A DNA stretch of 32,851 nt from Actinomycetota bacterium. GTDB taxonomy: Bacteria; Actinomycetota; Acidimicrobiia; IMCC26256; PALSA-610. The translations under genes and the position numbers were made by a program. Positions 30,699 to 32,851 of this stretch are shown here, piece by piece; within the stretch, counting starts at the first letter, position 1; each line of letters opens with the position of its first letter. Under the pieces are notes generated by a model, which made no database searches, had not been told where the DNA came from, and was given only the letters and a program-made list of their open reading frames with translations. The DNA is taken from NCBI GenBank assembly GCA_003134555.1, contig PLBO01000127.1, forward strand, positions 6,503 to 39,353, given 5' to 3'.

Positions 30699-31690
30699 GC
30701 TGCACCTCGGGTCCGCCGGCGGCCGGTCTCGACCGGCGCGTCCTCGGCAATGGGCTCCTCGGCCTTGTGACCGGTGAGTGTGAGGAAGACGTCGTCGAGC
30801 GTCGGCTCGCGCACATTCAGCGTGACCGGCTCGAGGTGCGCGGTGTCGAGTGTCCGTACGACGTCGAGCACGACCCGCGCCCCGTCGTCGACCTTGAGCT
30901 CCACCACTGTCGAGGATGCACCGATGTCGCACAAGCCGATGCGTGCGAGCTCGGCCTGGGCCCGTTGCGCCGTCGCCGGATCGGCGAAGCCGACTTCGAC
31001 GATCGTCGCACCCAGCTTCGCCTTGAGCTGCGACGACGTGCCCTCCGCGATGACGCGACCGTGATCGATGACGACGATGTTGTCCGCCAAGCGGTCGGCT
31101 TCCTCGAGGTACTGCGTCGTGAGGAGGAGCGTGGTGCCCTCGCGGACAAGGCCTTCGATCACGCCCCAGAGGTCTTGGCGACCGCTCGGGTCGAGGCCGG
31201 TGGTCGGCTCGTCGAGGAAGAGAACGGGTGGGCGGTGCACGAGCGCGGCGGCGAGGTCGAGCCGGCGGCGCATGCCGCCCGAGTAGGTACGCACCGGACG
31301 GTCGGCGGCGTCGGCGAGCGCGAAACGTTCGAGCAGCTCACCTGCTCGCCCGAGGACGACCGACTTCGACAGGTGCGAGAGCCGGCCGACCATCCGCAGG
31401 TTCTCGAGACCGGTGAGGTTCTCGTCGACCGCGGCGTACTGCCCCGCGAGGCCGATGCGCTCCCGCACGGCCTGCGCGTTACGGGTGACATCGAGCCCGA
31501 GTACCTCGGCGCGTCCGGCGTCGGGCCGCAGGATCGTGGTGAGGACGCGCACCGATGTGGTCTTGCCCGCGCCGTTCGGGCCGAGCAATCCGAGCACGGT
31601 CCCGGTCGGTACGGCGAAGTCGACGCCGTCGAGGGCGACGACCGAACCGAAGCGCTTTTGCAGACCTTCGACGATGATGGCGTTCGTCAT
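30695..31690 (-). CDS. ABC transporter ATP-binding protein (DrrA-like)
   Basis: This 331-residue ATPase has Walker A G-P-N-G-A-G-K-T-T, Q-loop L-A-G-Q-Y-A-A-V-D, signature Y-S-G-G-M-R-R-R-L, Walker B V-L-F-L-D-E-P-T-T-G-L-D and a T-T-Q-Y-L-E-E-A-D switch, where Q replaces the usual H, as in daunorubicin-type DrrA proteins. A C-terminal extension of about 90 residues holds the R-E-P-T-L-D-D-V-F-L motif seen in that family. It powers the adjacent permease. The ATG at 31690 is divergent from the MarR gene and preceded by the operator at 31711-31730. Confidence 0.9.
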   Translation of the reverse strand: MTNAIIVEGLQKRFGSVVALDGVDFAVPTGTVLGLLGPNGAGKTTSVRVLTTILRPDAGRAEVLGLDVTRNAQAVRERIGLAGQYAAVDENLTGLENLRMVGRLSHLSKSVVLGRAGELLERFALADAADRPVRTYSGGMRRRLDLAAALVHRPPVLFLDEPTTGLDPSGRQDLWGVIEGLVREGTTLLLTTQYLEEADRLADNIVVIDHGRVIAEGTSSQLKAKLGATIVEVGFADPATAQRAQAELARIGLCDIGASSTVVELKVDDGARVVLDVVRTLDTAHLEPVTLNVREPTLDDVFLTLTGHKAEEPIAEDAPVETGRRRTRGAA

Positions 31691-31710
31691 GGGTCTCAGC
31701 CTTTCACATT

Positions 31711-31730
31711 TACTTGAACGATGTCAAGTA
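31711..31730. promoter_or_regulatory. MarR operator between exporter and regulator genes
   Basis: TACTTGA (31711-31717) and TCAAGTA (31724-31730) form a perfect inverted repeat with a six-base spacer. On the minus strand TAGATACT lies beside it, so binding would cover the exporter promoter. A related half-site, TACTTGA at 31753-31759, overlaps the -35 box of the MarR gene. This is the usual layout for MarR-type autoregulation with control of a divergent pump. Confidence 0.7.
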
Positions 31731-31755
31731 TCTATGTCATCAACCTTCGAAGTAC

Positions 31756-31784
31756 TTGAAACATCGCGTGAACAGCCGTACCAT
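31756..31784 (+). promoter_or_regulatory. Promoter of the MarR-family gene
   Basis: TTGAAA (31756-31761) and TACCAT (31779-31784) are 17 bases apart. The ATG at 31791 lies six bases after the -10 box without a ribosome-binding site, so the transcript should begin at or next to the start codon. The -35 box overlaps a half-operator. Confidence 0.6.
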
Positions 31785-31790
31785 CCGGTT

Positions 31791-32240
31791 ATGACCACCG
31801 AGCCGGCCCCGGTCTACGACCCCGCTGACGAGGTGTGGCGCCTGATCACCGCGGTGCTCATGGTGCGCAAGGAGGAATTCCCGGCCCTGGCCGCGTCGTT
31901 CGGGCTCAATCCGGGTGCGATGCACGCCCTCCTCCAGCTCGACCCCGACGAACCACAGTCGATGAGCTCGCTCGCCGGCGCATGGAAGTGCGATGCGTCG
32001 AACGTGACGTGGCTCGTCGACCGCCTCGAGGAGCACGGACTCGCCGAACGCCGGGCCCATCCGGGTGATCGTCGCATTCGCACCGTCGGTCTTACCCGCA
32101 AGGGCGCGAAGATACGCAGCCAGGTGGAAGCTCGCCTGTACGAGGCGCCCGAAAACCTGCGCGCGCTGAGCGCGCGCGACCTCGACACGATGGCCAAGAT
32201 CCTCCGCAAGATCGTGCCCGACGACCGCCCGCGGTCGTAG
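31791..32240 (+). CDS. MarR family transcriptional regulator
   Basis: This 149-residue winged-helix regulator has a dimerisation helix at the start (V-W-R-L-I-T-A-V-L-M), a recognition region S-M-S-S-L-A-G-A-W-K-C-D-A-S-N-V-T-W-L-V-D-R-L-E-E, and the wing A-H-P-G-D-R-R-I-R-T-V-G-L-T-R-K-G. It probably represses itself and the divergent exporter through the TACTTGA-N6-TCAAGTA site and is released by a small ligand; that is inferred from layout. Its stop codon shares one base with the GTG of the next gene. Confidence 0.9.
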   Translation: MTTEPAPVYDPADEVWRLITAVLMVRKEEFPALAASFGLNPGAMHALLQLDPDEPQSMSSLAGAWKCDASNVTWLVDRLEEHGLAERRAHPGDRRIRTVGLTRKGAKIRSQVEARLYEAPENLRALSARDLDTMAKILRKIVPDDRPRS

Positions 32241-32806
32241 TGCCGCGCTTTCTGACCGATCACGAATACGGCGTGGTGTCGGCTGCGGCCGATCGACTCA
32301 TACCTCCACTCGATGCACATCCAGGCGGGTCGGCGCTCGGCGTCGCGGATTACGTCGACAACCTGCTCGGCGCGTTCACGTTCGATCCGCCGTTGATCTT
32401 CGCGGGCGGGCCGTTCAGCGGCCGCTTCGGAGGCGACGCGTCGTTCGCGCGGTTCATGCCGCTCTCGCCGCACGAGGAGCTCGCCTGGCGAACCCGCATC
32501 GAAGGCTCGTGCGGAATCCCGGAGAGAGAGTTCAACGGCGCCACGCGCGGTTGGCAGGAGATCTACCGCGACGGCATCGCCGCGCTCGATGCCGACTTTT
32601 GCGAGGTCGACGGCGACGAGCAGGATCGTCGCCTGCACGCGCAGCGCGAGCTGCGCGGCGTGCTGTACGTCCACGCGTGTGAAGGCGCGTACGGCGCTCC
32701 CGAGTACTGCGGCAATCGCGATCTTGCGGGCTGGCGCGCCATCGGATGGGAGGGCGACGTGCAACCGCGCGGCTACACCGACGACGAAGTGAGCGGGCGT
32801 GCCTGA
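32240..32806 (+). CDS. Gluconate 2-dehydrogenase subunit 3 family protein
   Basis: This 188-residue protein matches the small subunit that pairs with GMC-type or related flavin oxidoreductases. Visible features are D-R-L-I-P-P-L-D-A-H-P-G-G near the start and the C-terminal A-C-E-G-A-Y-G-A-P-E-Y-C-G-N-R, G-W-x-x-I-G-W-E-G-D and P-R-G-Y-T-D-D-E-V. There is no twin-arginine signal, unlike many secreted members, so the complex is likely cytoplasmic or carried by its partner. GTG at 32240 overlaps the MarR stop by one base. The flavoprotein gene begins before this one ends. Confidence 0.85.
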   Translation: MPRFLTDHEYGVVSAAADRLIPPLDAHPGGSALGVADYVDNLLGAFTFDPPLIFAGGPFSGRFGGDASFARFMPLSPHEELAWRTRIEGSCGIPEREFNGATRGWQEIYRDGIAALDADFCEVDGDEQDRRLHAQRELRGVLYVHACEGAYGAPEYCGNRDLAGWRAIGWEGDVQPRGYTDDEVSGRA

Positions 32807-32851
32807 GCCGCGAGATTGCGACGCGGTCGTCGTCGGAACCGGACCGGCGGG
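32799..32851 (+). CDS. Start of a FAD-dependent (probably GMC) oxidoreductase, cut by window end
   Basis: GTG at 32799 begins a frame reading P-E-P-R-D-C-D-A-V-V-V-G-T-G-P-A-G, the first strand and glycine-rich loop of an FAD-binding fold. With subunit 3 of gluconate-2-dehydrogenase type immediately upstream and overlapping by 8 bases, a GMC oxidoreductase is the likely identity. Only 17 codons are visible. Confidence 0.65.
   Translation, partial: MPEPRDCDAVVVGTGPA

Overview
This is a GC-rich chromosomal segment that looks actinobacterial. It has many GTG and TTG starts, 4-base stop/start overlaps, an LPxTG-type sortase substrate, a DrrA/DrrB-type ABC pair, and a CYP125-like P450 next to split acyl-CoA dehydrogenases. 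An uncultured member of the Acidimicrobiia is my guess from gene content; there is no rRNA or marker gene to prove it.

Region 1 (1-5.8 kb) is a loose accessory stretch: a cut-off gene, a DUF4386 membrane protein, a two-repeat RCC1 protein, a frameshifted methyltransferase, a glyoxalase-fold protein, a sortase-anchored protein, small hypotheticals and a COG4705 membrane protein. A 52-54 bp repeat occurs four times here in one orientation. Three copies end exactly on a GTG start codon.

Region 2 (5.9-22.5 kb) follows a lipoprotein gene and a tRNA-Cys gene and is densely packed and intact. Five genes overlapping by 4 bases encode an HMG-CoA-synthase-like/DUF35 fusion, an SCP-x-type thiolase, a PaaG-like crotonase, a Nudix hydrolase and a small unknown protein. 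Then come an SDR and a CYP125-like P450, a pair of complementary acyl-CoA dehydrogenases, a small STAS-like protein, and an HyuB/HyuA hydantoinase or carboxylase pair coupled to a GH38 alpha-mannosidase. The same inverted repeat, CTGACG-N4-CGTCAG, stands before the SDR, the dehydrogenase pair and hyuB, next to or overlapping a -10-like box each time. This suggests one repressor controls all three. The parts list resembles the mycobacterial igr steroid side-chain locus (cyp125, fadE28, fadE29, a DUF35 protein, a thiolase-like protein), with different extra parts, so I read the region as a catabolic regulon for a bulky CoA-activated substrate such as a steroid or isoprenoid.

Region 3 (22.5-29.8 kb) holds small single genes: DUF4345, DUF302, carboxymuconolactone-decarboxylase-like, dienelactone hydrolase, VOC, methyltransferase, two GNAT acetyltransferases, a lipoprotein and a Kelch-like secreted protein. 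It also contains visible gene debris: a cupin head and a DUF664/DinB tail.

Region 4 (29.9 kb to the end) is a divergent drug-export unit: an ABC permease and ATPase on the minus strand and a MarR regulator on the plus strand, sharing a perfect operator. A gluconate-2-dehydrogenase-subunit-3-like gene and the first bases of a flavoprotein gene follow the regulator and run off the window.
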